Positions 1-9,220 are shown, counted from the stretch's first letter. The stretch: DNA of 64,000 nucleotides from Candidatus Zixiibacteriota bacterium (GCA_024280215.1 JAJRQO010000018.1:1-64000), one strand, 5' to 3'. Notes: generated from the sequence alone by a model not told the origin. Made by a program: numbers and translations.

Positions 1-1
1 A

Positions 2-141
2 GGGACTGTTGAAAAACCTCTTATATTGGAACATACTTCGACTCCGCTCAGTATGACAAATTATAAGCTGTTGTCTTTCAAGTCACCCTGAGCGGAGTCG
101 AAGGGTCTTGAAAGACTGTTTGGACTTTTTCAACAAGCCCT
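2..141. repeat. MITE-like inverted-repeat element
   Basis: The outer arms (2-16 and 126-141) are imperfect inverted repeats of the type GTTGAAAAA / TTTTTCAAC. Inside is a perfect 15-bp inverted repeat, 36-50 against 89-103 (cttcgactccgctca). The same inner arm with its flank recurs at 17681-17702, so it is dispersed. There is no ORF inside. The left edge may extend beyond the window. Confidence 0.6.
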
Positions 142-524
142 TTATGGTGGGATTTCGTAATCTTATAGTTTTCTTGTAGGTTGGCGTTCCGATTCCAAAA
201 AAATATAATTGAGAGAAACCCGACATCTTTTATCGTTTGTAATAACTATAAGAGACCTACCAGCTCTCCTCTCCGGCAAAGCCGGAGTCCAGAACAGTAA
301 AATTAAAGGTAGTTTTCTATGAAATCATAAACATCGTTTCAATATTTTGAAATTTGCTCTAATCGTTTCTGCACTGGATTCCGGCTTCACCGGAAAGGAG
401 TTCGGTGATGCAGTCAGTTCTCGGAAATACAGTACCTACGCAGCTATATCTGCTGTAAGAACCGAAATACAACCATAACAAACTTCAACTAACTTAAAAT
501 ATCAAAATTATAATGTTTTTTTCG
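142..524. other. Intergenic region upstream of sdhC, hairpin-containing
   Basis: No gene is seen here. A perfect 7-bp hairpin lies at 271-287 (CTCCGGC-aaa-GCCGGAG), and a related degenerate copy near 380-405 has the same ccgg-tt/aa-ccgg character. These look like decayed members of intergenic palindromic repeat families found elsewhere in the window. No tRNA or riboswitch fold was recognised. Confidence 0.5.
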
Positions 525-553
525 TTGACCGCTAACCGTTTAGCTTGTATTTT
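525..553 (+). promoter_or_regulatory. Promoter of sdhCAB
   Basis: The -35 TTGACC (525-530) and -10 TATTTT (548-553) are separated by exactly 17 bases. Transcription would start near 560, about 43 bases before the sdhC ATG at 603. This also rules out the in-frame ATG at 513 as the start. Confidence 0.6.
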
Positions 554-602
554 CTTTCACAAACTAAACATAAACCTTTTTGATTCATTAAAGGATTTAT
601 AT

Positions 603-1304
603 ATGTCAACAATTTCTCCCCCAGGTTTTACACAAGCTACTGTCGGTAAAAAAGTACTCATGGCAATAACTGGTATTTCAATTGTCGGCTTTGTCGTGAT
701 ACATCTGATTGGTAATCTTCAGATTTTTGCGGGACAGGAACAATTAAACACATATGCCGAAACTCTTCAAAGTATGGGTGCTCTCAAATGGGGTTTCCGT
801 TCGGTAATTGCTCTTTTCTTTGCGGTTCATATTTGGAAAGGCACTATTCTTTGGCTCGAGAACAAAAAAGCTCGTCCCGTTTCCTACGCTAAAGAGAACA
901 CTCTCGAGGCATCGGTAGCATCTAAAACAATGATATACACTGGAATCACGATATTTTTGTTTGTATGTTACCATCTTGCTCATTTCACATTATTACTTTC
1001 AGATCCAAGCTATCATAACCTACCATTGGTTGATGGACGTTTTGATGTTTACTCGATGGTCATCTTAGGATTTAGCGAACCAATCATTTCAGCAATTTAT
1101 ATCGCTGCGATTGCATCGATGTCACTTCATTTGAGTCATGCGACATCATCATTTTTCCAAACTCTTGGGTTAACAAATCCAACAATTTTACAAAGACTTC
1201 AAATAATGAGCAACCTATTTGCTCTGTCTATTTTCATCGGCTATGTCTCGATGCCAATAGCTGTACTTATGAATATAATCACCCTAACCGGAGGAGGTCA
1301 CTAA
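603..1304 (+). CDS. sdhC: Succinate dehydrogenase/fumarate reductase cytochrome b subunit
   Basis: Membrane anchor of the succinate:quinone oxidoreductase, passing electrons between the SdhB iron-sulfur centres and quinone. The 233-residue protein has about five hydrophobic segments and histidines within them (for example [29 protein letters not shown]), as expected for the di-heme b558 type with a single anchor subunit. The start at 603 is chosen because AAGGA (591-595) precedes it by 7 bases and the predicted promoter lies upstream; an ATG at 513 in the same frame would begin before the promoter. The stop overlaps the sdhA start by one base, so the three genes are coupled. Confidence 0.92.
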   Translation: MSTISPPGFTQATVGKKVLMAITGISIVGFVVIHLIGNLQIFAGQEQLNTYAETLQSMGALKWGFRSVIALFFAVHIWKGTILWLENKKARPVSYAKENTLEASVASKTMIYTGITIFLFVCYHLAHFTLLLSDPSYHNLPLVDGRFDVYSMVILGFSEPIISAIYIAAIASMSLHLSHATSSFFQTLGLTNPTILQRLQIMSNLFALSIFIGYVSMPIAVLMNIITLTGGGH

Positions 1305-3217
1305 TGATACTTGATCCAAAAATCCCTTCTGGTCCTCTTGCAGAAAAATGGAACAAACATAAATTTGACATGAAACTTGTCAATCCTGCCAACAAAAGAA
1401 AATATAAAGCTATCGTTGTTGGTTCTGGTTTAGCTGGTGGAGCCGCTGCTGCATCGCTCGCAGAACTTGGCTATCAGGTTTCCTGTTTCTGTTATCAGGA
1501 TTCCCCACGACGGGCTCATTCTATTGCTGCTCAAGGTGGAATCAACGCATCTAAAAATTATCAAAATGATGGTGACTCGGTCTATCGTCTATTTTATGAT
1601 ACTATCAAAGGTGGCGATTTTAGATCTCGCGAAGCAAACACCTATCGTTTAGCAGAAGTATCAGCAAACATTATTGACCAATGTGTCGCACAGGGTGTCC
1701 CATTTGCCCGTGACTATGGCGGACTACTTGACAACCGTTCATTTGGTGGTGCTCAGGTCTCCCGTACATTTTATGCTCGTGGTCAGACAGGACAACAATT
1801 ACTCCTTGGTGCCTACTCTGCCCTCTCAAGACAAATTGGTTTAGGTAATGTCATTATGCATACTCGTATGGAGATGCTTGACTTAGTCGTTGTTGATGGA
1901 CGCGCTCGTGGAATCGTTGTTCGTAATATGGTCACTGGTGAAGTATCGTCACATGCTGCCGATGCGGTAATCTTGGCAACTGGCGGATACGGTAACGTCT
2001 TCTATCTTTCTACCAATGCGACAGGTTGTAATGTAACGGCTACATATCGTGCTCACAAAAAAGGTGCTTTCTTTGCCAATCCTTGTTATACGCAAATCCA
2101 TCCAACTTGTATTCCAGTTGCGGGTGACTATCAGTCAAAACTAACATTAATGTCTGAATCGCTTCGTAATGACGGACGTATTTGGGTTCCGAAAAAACAA
2201 GGTGACGAAAGACCTGCCGATCAAATCCCTGAAGATGAACGGGATTATTATTTAGAACGAAAATATCCATCTTTTGGAAACTTAGCCCCTCGTGATATTT
2301 CATCCCGTTCCGCAAAAGAAGCGTGTGATGATGGTCGTGGTGTTGGCGAAACAAAAGTTGGTGTCTATTTAGATTTTAAAGATGCTATTAAACGTTTAGG
2401 CAAAGATACAATCGCCGAACGGTATGGCAATCTATTTGATATGTACAACCGTATCACTGGCGAAGATCCATATACTGTTCCGATGCGAATCTATCCAGCC
2501 TCTCATTATACAATGGGCGGACTCTGGGTTGATTACAATTTGGAATCTACTGTCCCTGGACTGTTTGTCTTAGGTGAAGCGAACTTCTCTGACCATGGTG
2601 CCAACCGATTAGGTGCTTCGGCACTTATGCAAGGACTCGCCGATGGGTACTTTGTAATTCCGTATACTCTTGGTAATTTCTACGCTCGCTCTGGTGTTTC
2701 TGATGTAACGACAGAACATCCTGAGTTTAAGAAAGTCGAAGCTGATGTTGCCGAACGTACCAATAAATTCCTCTCTATCGGTGGTAAACGTACACCTGAT
2801 TCTTTCCATAAAGAACTTGGAAAAGTTATGTGGGAAAATTGTGGAATGGGTCGTAATGAAGCGGGACTCAAAAAAGCTATTGAATTGATTCCTAAAATCC
2901 GTGAAGAATTCTGGTCGAATCTGAAAGTGCTTGGTAAAGGTGAAGAACTCAACCAATCGCTTGAATCTGCGGGTCGGGTTGCTGACTTCCTTGAATTTGC
3001 CGAAATGATGTGTCACGATGCTTTAGACCGTGATGAATCATGTGGAGCTCACTTTAGAGAAGAACATCAGTCTGATGAAGGTGAAGCAGTTCGAAACGAT
3101 AAAGATTATTTGTATGTCGCCGCTTGGGAATACGCTGGTGTTGGCAAGAAACCTAATTTACACAAAGAACCCCTTGTCTTTGAGAATGTAGAACTTGCAA
3201 CAAGGAGTTATAAATAA
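1304..3217 (+). CDS. sdhA: Succinate dehydrogenase/fumarate reductase flavoprotein subunit
   Basis: Catalytic FAD subunit interconverting succinate and fumarate. The FAD-binding GSGLAGG is at about residue 40, and His72 in [14 protein letters not shown] is the expected covalent flavin attachment site. The substrate/FAD-capping region is [11 protein letters not shown], and the C-terminal FAD motif is [18 protein letters not shown]. At 637 residues it matches the long form that partners a single b558 anchor. The ATG overlaps the sdhC stop (TAATG) and is preceded by GAGGAGGT. Sequence alone does not say whether it works as dehydrogenase or as fumarate reductase; with the neighbouring ferredoxin-linked 2-oxoacid enzyme either direction is plausible. 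Confidence 0.95.
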   Translation: MILDPKIPSGPLAEKWNKHKFDMKLVNPANKRKYKAIVVGSGLAGGAAAASLAELGYQVSCFCYQDSPRRAHSIAAQGGINASKNYQNDGDSVYRLFYDTIKGGDFRSREANTYRLAEVSANIIDQCVAQGVPFARDYGGLLDNRSFGGAQVSRTFYARGQTGQQLLLGAYSALSRQIGLGNVIMHTRMEMLDLVVVDGRARGIVVRNMVTGEVSSHAADAVILATGGYGNVFYLSTNATGCNVTATYRAHKKGAFFANPCYTQIHPTCIPVAGDYQSKLTLMSESLRNDGRIWVPKKQGDERPADQIPEDERDYYLERKYPSFGNLAPRDISSRSAKEACDDGRGVGETKVGVYLDFKDAIKRLGKDTIAERYGNLFDMYNRITGEDPYTVPMRIYPASHYTMGGLWVDYNLESTVPGLFVLGEANFSDHGANRLGASALMQGLADGYFVIPYTLGNFYARSGVSDVTTEHPEFKKVEADVAERTNKFLSIGGKRTPDSFHKELGKVMWENCGMGRNEAGLKKAIELIPKIREEFWSNLKVLGKGEELNQSLESAGRVADFLEFAEMMCHDALDRDESCGAHFREEHQSDEGEAVRNDKDYLYVAAWEYAGVGKKPNLHKEPLVFENVELATRSYK

Positions 3218-3963
3218 TGAATATCACACTTTTTGTATGGCGTCAAAAAAACGCCGACGACAGAGGCAAGATGGAAAAATATCTTGCCAAAGATATCAGC
3301 TCTCATATGTCATTTTTAGAGATGCTTGATGTTGTCAATGAAGACCTTGTTCAAAATGATGTTGAACCAATCGCATTTGACCATGATTGTCGTGAAGGTA
3401 TTTGCGGAATGTGTTCGCTTGTCGTGAACGGGACTCCTCATGGACCTGAACGTGGTACAACAATTTGCCAGTTGCATATGCGTCATTTTAAAGATGGCGA
3501 CAATATCTATATCGAACCGTGGCGTGCAAGAGCATTTCCTGTGCTTCGTGATTTAGTCGTCGACCGTACAGCCTTTGACCGTATTATGGCAGCGGGTGGA
3601 TTTGTCTCGATAAATACCGGTGGTACTCCAGATGCCAACGCTCTACCAATTCCGAAAACTGATGCCGATACCGCTATGGATGCGGCAGCATGTATCGGTT
3701 GTGGTGCTTGCGTGGCAGCCTGTAAAAATGCTTCAGCAATGTTGTTTGTTGCGGCAAAAGTCTCACAGTTCGCGTCGCTTCCTCAGGGTCAAGCGGAACG
3801 TAAAGAGCGAGTCACCAATATGCTGGCACAGATGCAGCTTGAAGGGTTTGGTAACTGTTCAAATTATTACGAATGCGAAGCTGCTTGTCCAAAAGATATT
3901 TCAGTCAAGTTTATCGCTAAGATGAACCGTGAATATCTCCGAGCAAGTTGCTTGAAAGAATAG
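3217..3963 (+). CDS. sdhB: Succinate dehydrogenase/fumarate reductase iron-sulfur subunit
   Basis: Electron-transfer subunit linking the flavoprotein to the membrane anchor. The N-terminal plant-type [2Fe-2S] domain shows [15 protein letters not shown] and a later Cys (TICQLH). The C-terminal ferredoxin domain shows [11 protein letters not shown] and [15 protein letters not shown] for the [4Fe-4S] and [3Fe-4S] centres. At 248 residues it is normal for the family. The start overlaps the sdhA stop by one base with AAGGAG just upstream. It is the last gene of the operon, with a strong terminator about 70 bases downstream. Confidence 0.95.
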   Translation: MNITLFVWRQKNADDRGKMEKYLAKDISSHMSFLEMLDVVNEDLVQNDVEPIAFDHDCREGICGMCSLVVNGTPHGPERGTTICQLHMRHFKDGDNIYIEPWRARAFPVLRDLVVDRTAFDRIMAAGGFVSINTGGTPDANALPIPKTDADTAMDAAACIGCGACVAACKNASAMLFVAAKVSQFASLPQGQAERKERVTNMLAQMQLEGFGNCSNYYECEAACPKDISVKFIAKMNREYLRASCLKE

Positions 3964-4031
3964 AAGAATTAGGGAAAGTAACATTTTCTCTTCATGTCAT
4001 CCCATGCTTGACACGGGAACCATATAATAGT

Positions 4032-4081
4032 AGGTCGGAACCAACCACTCTCAGAGTGCCTGTGGTTCCGACCTTTTTTTT
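4032..4081 (+). terminator. Rho-independent terminator of sdhCAB
   Basis: Perfect 12-bp stem (4032-4043 with 4063-4074, aggtcggaacca / tggttccgacct). The loop itself can form a short inner hairpin, and a run of eight T follows immediately. Confidence 0.85.
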
Positions 4082-4095
4082 GCACCTTTTTGTAG

Positions 4096-4143
4096 GGTTC
4101 GGGCATGCCCGAACCTTCTCTTAGGAACAGGCATGCCTGTTCC
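4096..4143. repeat. Pair of 20-bp GCATGC-centred palindromes
   Basis: Two perfect palindromes lie 8 bases apart: 4096-4115 (ggttcgggcatgcccgaacc) and 4124-4143 (ggaacaggcatgcctgttcc). A degenerate copy of the first is seen near 14583-14601. They share a GCATGC core and have no coding content. They resemble intergenic palindromic repeat units. Confidence 0.6.
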
Positions 4144-4436
4144 CTACAAAACTATCTGCCGTTATTGTCTCTCCTCTTTTAAGAGGGGTCGGGGGAGTTT
4201 TAAATAGTTATCCACAATCCGTAAAACAATTTTTTCTCTATAAATAAATCAGGCATAGCCTGTTACAGCGAATTGGGTTTGTTTTGTCAAATTTGCTTTT
4301 TTTTGTATGCTCTGCTCCTCTTGGAAAATATTATTTATCTCATAGAACAGGAGACAAAACGAAACAGCGTTGATAGTGTAGTAGAAATGAGAGAGTAAGA
4401 TAAACAAGGGGCAGACGAGGGCGTCTGCCCACTAAA
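4144..4436. other. Intergenic region between sdhB and a convergent orphan gene
   Basis: No ORF with a ribosome site is seen. A perfect 9-bp hairpin, 4409-4417 with 4422-4430 (gggcagacg / cgtctgccc), lies just past the stop of the minus-strand gene at 4437. It may end that transcript, although the T run after it is weak. A sister hairpin is at 14099-14118. Confidence 0.45.
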
Positions 4437-5021
4437 CTATTTTTTTATTGAACATTCTATAAAACTTTCTAAATCATAGGCATCGACAAAAACTTTACAA
4501 GTACGTTCAGCTAACGTGAGTAATAATTCATTAGAGATTTCATTGTATTCACGAATATTAACATTACTTGGCAACGATGAGAAGAAAAATAAATTTTGAA
4601 ATGAGCTAGATGATTCACCGAAAATCTCACTAATTGTTTTGATATTATTTTCTTCTGGTGAAATATAAAAGAACAAGTCATTATCTTTTAATAAGATATT
4701 TGACCTGTGCCTTAATTTACTCAAACAAGATCTATCGACCAATGAACATTCAAAAATGACAATTGAGTTTTCTTCTAATAGATAACTATGGATTTCATTT
4801 AAATAATAGTTTATGATTAAATCAAAGTCAACTTTTGGATTTCCAAGTTTAGGAAATTCTAAATTAGATTTTTTTAAATTGCTCATATGATAAGTAAAAA
4901 AATCTTGAAAATCAATTTTATCCATTTTCATAATTTCATTTGATAAGGCATTACCATATTTTATTTTTTCTAATACATAGTATCTTATATTATCATTTAA
5001 CTTAATTTTTGAATAACTCAT
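4437..5021 (-). CDS. Hypothetical protein (194 aa)
   Basis: Not recognised. Soluble protein of 194 residues without signal peptide or membrane segment, unusually rich in Ile, Asn, Lys, Ser and Leu, and encoded by DNA more AT-rich than the surrounding metabolic genes. Possible structural core: VDFDLIINYYLNEIHSYLLEENSIVIFECSLVD, then SNILLKDNDLFFYISPEE (quoted as two separate stretches near the middle). The start ATG at 5021 has GAGG about 8 bases upstream, so translation is likely. It is monocistronic and flanked on both sides by repeat-rich intergenic DNA, which fits acquisition by transfer but does not prove it. Confidence 0.6.
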   Translation of the reverse strand: MSYSKIKLNDNIRYYVLEKIKYGNALSNEIMKMDKIDFQDFFTYHMSNLKKSNLEFPKLGNPKVDFDLIINYYLNEIHSYLLEENSIVIFECSLVDRSCLSKLRHRSNILLKDNDLFFYISPEENNIKTISEIFGESSSSFQNLFFFSSLPSNVNIREYNEISNELLLTLAERTCKVFVDAYDLESFIECSIKK

Positions 5022-5221
5022 ACTTAAAACCTCATTTCATAGAGTATAGATGTATTTATTGTGGGCGGTAGACGACCTCATCTGCCTCTCTCTTGATTCC
5101 CAAATGCCTACGGCACCAAGCAAGTTGGGAATGACATTAAGTTCGACCTCTCCTGTTTCCTGTATTCTACCATACTTTAAAAATCGGGAAATTAGTGTGT
5201 GAGGTCAATGATAATAAAACT

Positions 5222-5246
5222 AGTTCCCCGATTAAGTCGGGGATGG
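5222..5246. repeat. Dispersed hairpin repeat (CCCCGA-TCGGGG)
   Basis: gttccccgattaagtcggg followed by gatggtg has perfect 6-bp arms at 5226-5231 and 5237-5242. A near-identical copy is at 17650-17675, and related decayed forms with 'cttgattgggaatcc' lie near 14160 and 14640. Confidence 0.6.
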
Positions 5247-5280
5247 TGTTTGTTGGATCAACGGTTGATAGGATTTAGTC

Positions 5281-6048
5281 TTAATCTATTTTTCGTTCAT
5301 CTGGTCCATCATAGTCAAACGGTAGTGGTCCGAGTTTTCTCATTGGTTTCTCACGAGTTTTTTCTTCAATAGCATGAGCGATAAGACCTGGCACTCTTGA
5401 GATAATAAAAAATCCTTTGCCAAGTTGCCAGTCAAAACCCATATCGGAAATAACCGCTGCGATAGCACCATCGACGTTTATTGGAAGCTGCCGACCAGTT
5501 TTTTCAGCGAGCGTTTTTTCCAAAGCTTTACATAGTTCTATATGTTTTCCAGAGTAACCATGTTTGTCGGCGATTTCAAAAAGTTTTGCGGTACGAGGAT
5601 CAACTTTGTGCAGACGGTGTCCGAATCCTGGCATTCTCCTTTTGTTTTCTTTGAGCCAATCGACTAATTCGGAGGCTGTTGATTCGGCGTCGTTATTTTT
5701 TGCAGCCCACTCCTGCATGATTTTCGCGGATTGTTCAATCGCTCCACCATGGGTGTCACCAATTGCTAAAACTCCGCCAGCAACAGCAACATTTAGTGAA
5801 TTGCCACCCGATAAAACAGTACGAGTCGCCAAGACGGATGGCGGAGTGGCACCATGATCAATTGATGCGACCAAAATTGCATTCATAAGTTCTGCTTCAG
5901 CTTTTGATGGAAGCTCGCCTTTGAGAATAAGAAAGACAGTTTCGGCATACGAGAGTTTTTCCATGACGTCTGTAATGTTGTACCCTTTAACATGGATTTT
6001 TCCAGGTTCTATTTTGGTGATTGCTGTTTTCCAATTTTCTGATGACAT
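5281..6048 (-). CDS. Citryl-CoA lyase / citrate synthase-like protein
   Basis: Member of the citrate synthase superfamily, but only 255 residues against about 370-430 for true citrate synthases. This is the length of stand-alone citryl-CoA lyases and of the C-terminal part of ATP-citrate lyase, which split citryl-CoA into acetyl-CoA and oxaloacetate. The three catalytic positions appear conserved: His in GDTHGGAIEQ, His in GFGHRLHKVDPRT, and Asp in INVDGAIAAV. The start at 6048 (MSSENWK) is preferred over an ATG 69 bases upstream because GAGGA sits about 7 bases before it and the longer form would overlap the upstream lipoprotein gene. A true citrate synthase of atypical length or a methylcitrate-type activity cannot be excluded. 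Confidence 0.75.
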   Translation of the reverse strand: MSSENWKTAITKIEPGKIHVKGYNITDVMEKLSYAETVFLILKGELPSKAEAELMNAILVASIDHGATPPSVLATRTVLSGGNSLNVAVAGGVLAIGDTHGGAIEQSAKIMQEWAAKNNDAESTASELVDWLKENKRRMPGFGHRLHKVDPRTAKLFEIADKHGYSGKHIELCKALEKTLAEKTGRQLPINVDGAIAAVISDMGFDWQLGKGFFIISRVPGLIAHAIEEKTREKPMRKLGPLPFDYDGPDERKID

Positions 6049-6061
6049 ATATATCCTCGCT

Positions 6062-6856
6062 TTATTTCTTAAGGCTATTTTGTTTGACGACTTCTCCAAT
6101 AACTTTGAGCCAGTCACTTTGGAGAGCGTTTAAGTTCATCTTACATATAACTGCTGCTGATGAATCAAATGGAAGTTGTGATTCATATAAAAGTTTAAAA
6201 TTGTTGATTCCATATTTAAAGACAAAGTAATCAATAAATGACGCCGCCTCAGCCGATTGATATGCTTCCCAATTATAGGCTGTTCTGCTATCTGCCATTA
6301 AATCTTTAAGGTCTATAAATTTACCAGAGTCTATAAAATGATATGACATACTATGGTAGTCTCGTCCAGTAGCATCCAATAGACGCATAAGCCCATGATA
6401 TAAAAATTTAGTTTTTGGTTCTTCGGTAGTCGTCCATTTATTAAGCAAATACATAGTTGCTGGCACCCCTACCCTGTTACCAGACCAATAGAAAATGGTA
6501 TCGCCCCGAGAAGTAGGAAATTCGGAATTAGCTAAATCCTGTCCTTGTCCGAAACCAGTATAATATAAAATCAATATAGAATCGGTCGGCTCATCCATCT
6601 GGAAAAACTGAGCATTGCGTCGTAAAACTGTCTTAAAGATCTGAGCAAAATCAGCCATACCAGTTTCAAGCGGATGATTTGGTGGATATGAAAGTTTGAT
6701 ATTTTTATACTGAATCGACATCCATGAATCATAGGTCGTATCGACAACAATGGTTGATTTATCTTTGGCTAACTCATCGTTTTTTTGGTCTGAGGAACAT
6801 GAATTCAAAACCAGTAAAGTCAGCAAAAACAAAATTTGGATTTTATACAATTTCAA
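6062..6856 (-). CDS. Putative lipoprotein, function unknown
   Basis: The N-terminus LYKIQILFLLTLLVLNSC has a short basic start, a hydrophobic core and a lipobox-like LNSC, so the mature protein would be lipid-anchored at the Cys. The rest (about 240 residues) is soluble, with aromatic-rich stretches such as YHSMSYHF and FIDYFVFKYGINNF, and no HExxH or other catalytic motif seen. It is reminiscent of the small peptidase MA-like helper proteins by size only. No ATG is available near the start. A TTG at 6856 with AGAG upstream gives a canonical lipoprotein leader; another TTG at 6889 extends it by 11 residues. It lies 13 bases upstream of the citryl-CoA-lyase-like gene, so the two probably share a transcript. 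Confidence 0.65.
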   Translation of the reverse strand: MKLYKIQILFLLTLLVLNSCSSDQKNDELAKDKSTIVVDTTYDSWMSIQYKNIKLSYPPNHPLETGMADFAQIFKTVLRRNAQFFQMDEPTDSILILYYTGFGQGQDLANSEFPTSRGDTIFYWSGNRVGVPATMYLLNKWTTTEEPKTKFLYHGLMRLLDATGRDYHSMSYHFIDSGKFIDLKDLMADSRTAYNWEAYQSAEAASFIDYFVFKYGINNFKLLYESQLPFDSSAAVICKMNLNALQSDWLKVIGEVVKQNSLKK

Positions 6857-7004
6857 AGATATACTCTTTTCTAAAAATAGCTGATTCAAATAAATAGTTT
6901 ACAAAAAAGTGTAATTTCTTTTCTGTGAACATGTTTGGCAAATATACACAGGAAGGCTCATTGAGTCAAATTTATTCTCTACGTTATTTTTTTCACAAAC
7001 TGAC

Positions 7005-7033
7005 TTGACTTAATTGATGATTTTGGCGATATT
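7005..7033 (+). promoter_or_regulatory. Candidate promoter of the 2-oxoacid oxidoreductase operon
   Basis: -35 TTGACT (7005-7010), 17-base spacer, -10 GATATT (7028-7033). This would give a leader of about 95 bases before the GTG at 7136. Confidence 0.45.
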
Positions 7034-7135
7034 CAAAGCAAGACTGATTTAAGGGTCTTTTTGTCTGCTCTAGAGAAACCTGTTTTGATGTGGAATAGAG
7101 CGCACCGAGATTGTGAGATTTTGTAAGGTAGTATT

Positions 7136-7858
7136 GTGTTGACGAAAAAACATCCTCAAAAGTGGAATTCTCCTACAGTCAAAAAACCAATTAATCTTAT
7201 TGTTGGTGGGTATGGATCGGGTAAATCAGAGGTTTCTGTTAATTTGGCTCGACATCTGGTTCTTGATGAAACATTTGAAGCACGTCCAATTTCGATATTA
7301 GATTTAGATATAGTCAATCCATATTTTCGTTCAAGGGAAGCATCGGCTGAACTTGAAAAACTCGGAATTTTACCAATCAACCCTGAAGGTGCTCAGTTTT
7401 ATGCTGACCTACCGATTATCCTTCCTCAGATACGAGGAGCGATTCAGTCAGCTCAGGGAACATTGATTTGTGATGTTGGTGGTGATGATGTTGGTGCCAG
7501 AGTTTTGAGTTCTTTGGCGACATCATTTGATGAGGCGACCTACGATATGTATTTAGTCTTAAACGCTAACCGACCATTTACGTCGGATTTGGCTGGCTGC
7601 TTAAAAACAATTTCTGAAATCGAATTTTCATCACGACTCAAGTTTACAGGAATTATTTCAAATACTCATCTTATGGATGACACCAACGAAGACGTTGTCA
7701 TGCAAGGTATCTCATTGTCAGAAGCAGTCTGTAAAAAAACTGGGGTGGAACTTTTATTTGTTTCAGCCGAACAAACAATTTTAGATAAAATAAATTTTGA
7801 AACCATAGATATTCCAGTTTTACCCCTTAATCGTTCACTACTGAAACCTTGGGAATAA
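7136..7858 (+). CDS. P-loop ATP-binding protein of the 2-oxoacid oxidoreductase operon
   Basis: SIMIBI/MinD-like NTPase of 240 residues. Walker A is GGYGSGKSE at about residue 24, followed by ISILDLDIVNPYFRSREA. Proteins of this type sit at the head of ferredoxin-linked 2-oxoacid oxidoreductase operons in anaerobes. Their exact role is unsettled; cofactor or cluster assembly is a reasonable guess. The GTG start has AAGG 7 bases upstream. The stop lies 24 bases before the ferredoxin-subunit start, making this the first gene of a nine-gene operon. Confidence 0.8.
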   Translation: MLTKKHPQKWNSPTVKKPINLIVGGYGSGKSEVSVNLARHLVLDETFEARPISILDLDIVNPYFRSREASAELEKLGILPINPEGAQFYADLPIILPQIRGAIQSAQGTLICDVGGDDVGARVLSSLATSFDEATYDMYLVLNANRPFTSDLAGCLKTISEIEFSSRLKFTGIISNTHLMDDTNEDVVMQGISLSEAVCKKTGVELLFVSAEQTILDKINFETIDIPVLPLNRSLLKPWE

Positions 7859-7881
7859 AACCGAATTGTAAAGGAAGATAT

Positions 7882-8115
7882 ATGCCTGGTGTAAAAATAG
7901 ATAAGAATCATTGTAAAGGATGTGAACTCTGTGTGAGAGCATGCCCTCAAAATATTCTTGCCATGTCAAAAATGATTGGCATTAAAGGATATTTCTATGC
8001 CGAAATGGTTGATAGTTCGAGATGTATCGGCTGTCAACTTTGTGCGATAACCTGTCCCGATGTAGCGATTGAAGTTCATACTCATGGAACTTCGTTTGCT
8101 CTCTACGAATATTAG
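7882..8115 (+). CDS. korD: 2-oxoacid:ferredoxin oxidoreductase, ferredoxin (delta) subunit
   Basis: 77-residue double-cluster ferredoxin: CKGCELCVRACP and CIGCQLCAITCP each supply a [4Fe-4S] cluster, taking electrons from the TPP/CoA reaction in the alpha/beta subunits. The start at 7882 (MPGVKID) is chosen because AAAGGAAG lies immediately upstream; the longer in-frame reading from 7849 would overlap the previous gene. The stop is 16 bases before the alpha-subunit start. Confidence 0.85.
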   Translation: MPGVKIDKNHCKGCELCVRACPQNILAMSKMIGIKGYFYAEMVDSSRCIGCQLCAITCPDVAIEVHTHGTSFALYEY

Positions 8116-8131
8116 GCACAAGGAGAATAAC

Positions 8132-9220
8132 ATGACTAAAGTACTTATGAAAGGTAACGAAGCAATTGCTGAGGCAGCAATTAAAGCTGGAGCAAATAAT
8201 TATTTCTGTTACCCTATAACTCCTCAGACAGAAGTTGCCGAATATTTGGCGAAACGTATGCCCGAAGTTGGCGGTGTTTTTTTACAAGGTGAGTCAGAAC
8301 TTGCTGTCGCCAATATGATTTTTGGTGCGGCTGCAACTGGCAAACGAGTTTTTACTACATCCTCTTCCCCAGGCATCTCACTCATGCAGGAAGCGATTTC
8401 TTATATGGCTGGTGCTGAGCTTCCATGTGTTATTGTAAACATCATGCGTGGTGGTCCTGGACTTGGTGGTATCTTACCAGCACAGTCTGATTATTTTCAA
8501 TCGGTCAAAGGTGGTGGTCATGGTGATTATCGTCTGCTTGTCTTGGCACCATCATCGGTGCAGGAAGCGGTCGACCTTATGATACTTTCTTTTGATTTAG
8601 CTGATAAATATCGTAACCCTGTTATGATGATTGGTGATGGGATGATAGGTCAGATGATGGAGCCAGTTGAGTTTCCTGACAAAATTGAATCACCTGACCT
8701 TCCTCCAAAAGATTGGGCGATAACCGGTGCCAAAGGACGTAAACCACAGGTGGTGCGTTCTCTCTTTTTGGATCCATATAAACTGGAAAATAGTAGCTGG
8801 CATCTTCATGAAAAATATGAGTTAATGAAAAAGAATGAAGTCCGCTTTGAAAAATATAAAGTAACTGATAAAAATGAAATTATAATTATCTCGTATGGAA
8901 CTATGGCTCGAATCTGTCAGACAGCAATCGACGCAGTTGAAGCAGAGGGAATCTCTGTTGGACTTTTCCGCCCAATTTCTTTGTTCCCATTCCCACAAGA
9001 TGAAATTTACGCTGAAGCAATTAAGAAAAACATTAAAGAAGTGTTAGTCATTGAAATGTCAACAGGACAGATGGTTGAAGATGTTGAACGTGCCGTAGTC
9101 GGTAAGAAAAAAGTATCTTTCTTCGGACGTACTGGAGGTGTAGTGCCATCACCTGAAGAAGTTATCACACAGATAAAAGATATGATTAGAAAAAAATCTA
9201 AATCGAAAAAGAAAGCGTGA
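8132..9220 (+). CDS. korA: 2-oxoacid:ferredoxin oxidoreductase, alpha subunit (KorA/VorB type)
   Basis: Alpha subunit (362 residues) of a multisubunit enzyme that decarboxylates a 2-oxoacid to its acyl-CoA with ferredoxin reduction, or carboxylates in reverse. Visible marks: CYPITPQTEVAEYLA near residue 26, GESELAVANMIFGAAATGKR, SSPGISLMQEAISYMAGAELP, NIMRGGPGLGG. The sequence style is that of the VorB/KorA group, so the substrate could be 2-oxoglutarate or branched-chain 2-oxoacids; the presence of SDH favours 2-oxoglutarate. The start at 8132 follows AAGGAGAA. The gene overlaps none of its neighbours but is 8 bases from the beta subunit. Confidence 0.88.
   Translation: MTKVLMKGNEAIAEAAIKAGANNYFCYPITPQTEVAEYLAKRMPEVGGVFLQGESELAVANMIFGAAATGKRVFTTSSSPGISLMQEAISYMAGAELPCVIVNIMRGGPGLGGILPAQSDYFQSVKGGGHGDYRLLVLAPSSVQEAVDLMILSFDLADKYRNPVMMIGDGMIGQMMEPVEFPDKIESPDLPPKDWAITGAKGRKPQVVRSLFLDPYKLENSSWHLHEKYELMKKNEVRFEKYKVTDKNEIIIISYGTMARICQTAIDAVEAEGISVGLFRPISLFPFPQDEIYAEAIKKNIKEVLVIEMSTGQMVEDVERAVVGKKKVSFFGRTGGVVPSPEEVITQIKDMIRKKSKSKKKA

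Noticed and set aside
513-602. 30-residue N-terminal extension of SdhC
   Set aside because: It begins upstream of the predicted promoter, has no ribosome site, and the family starts near MSTISPPGF.
2609-3016. Long antisense frames inside sdhA (and similar ones inside nuo and kor genes)
   Set aside because: Shadows of strongly coding sequence on the other strand; no ribosome site and no recognisable protein features.
6049-6117. 23-residue extension of the citryl-CoA-lyase-like protein
   Set aside because: It overlaps the upstream lipoprotein gene, and a good ribosome site exists for the shorter form.
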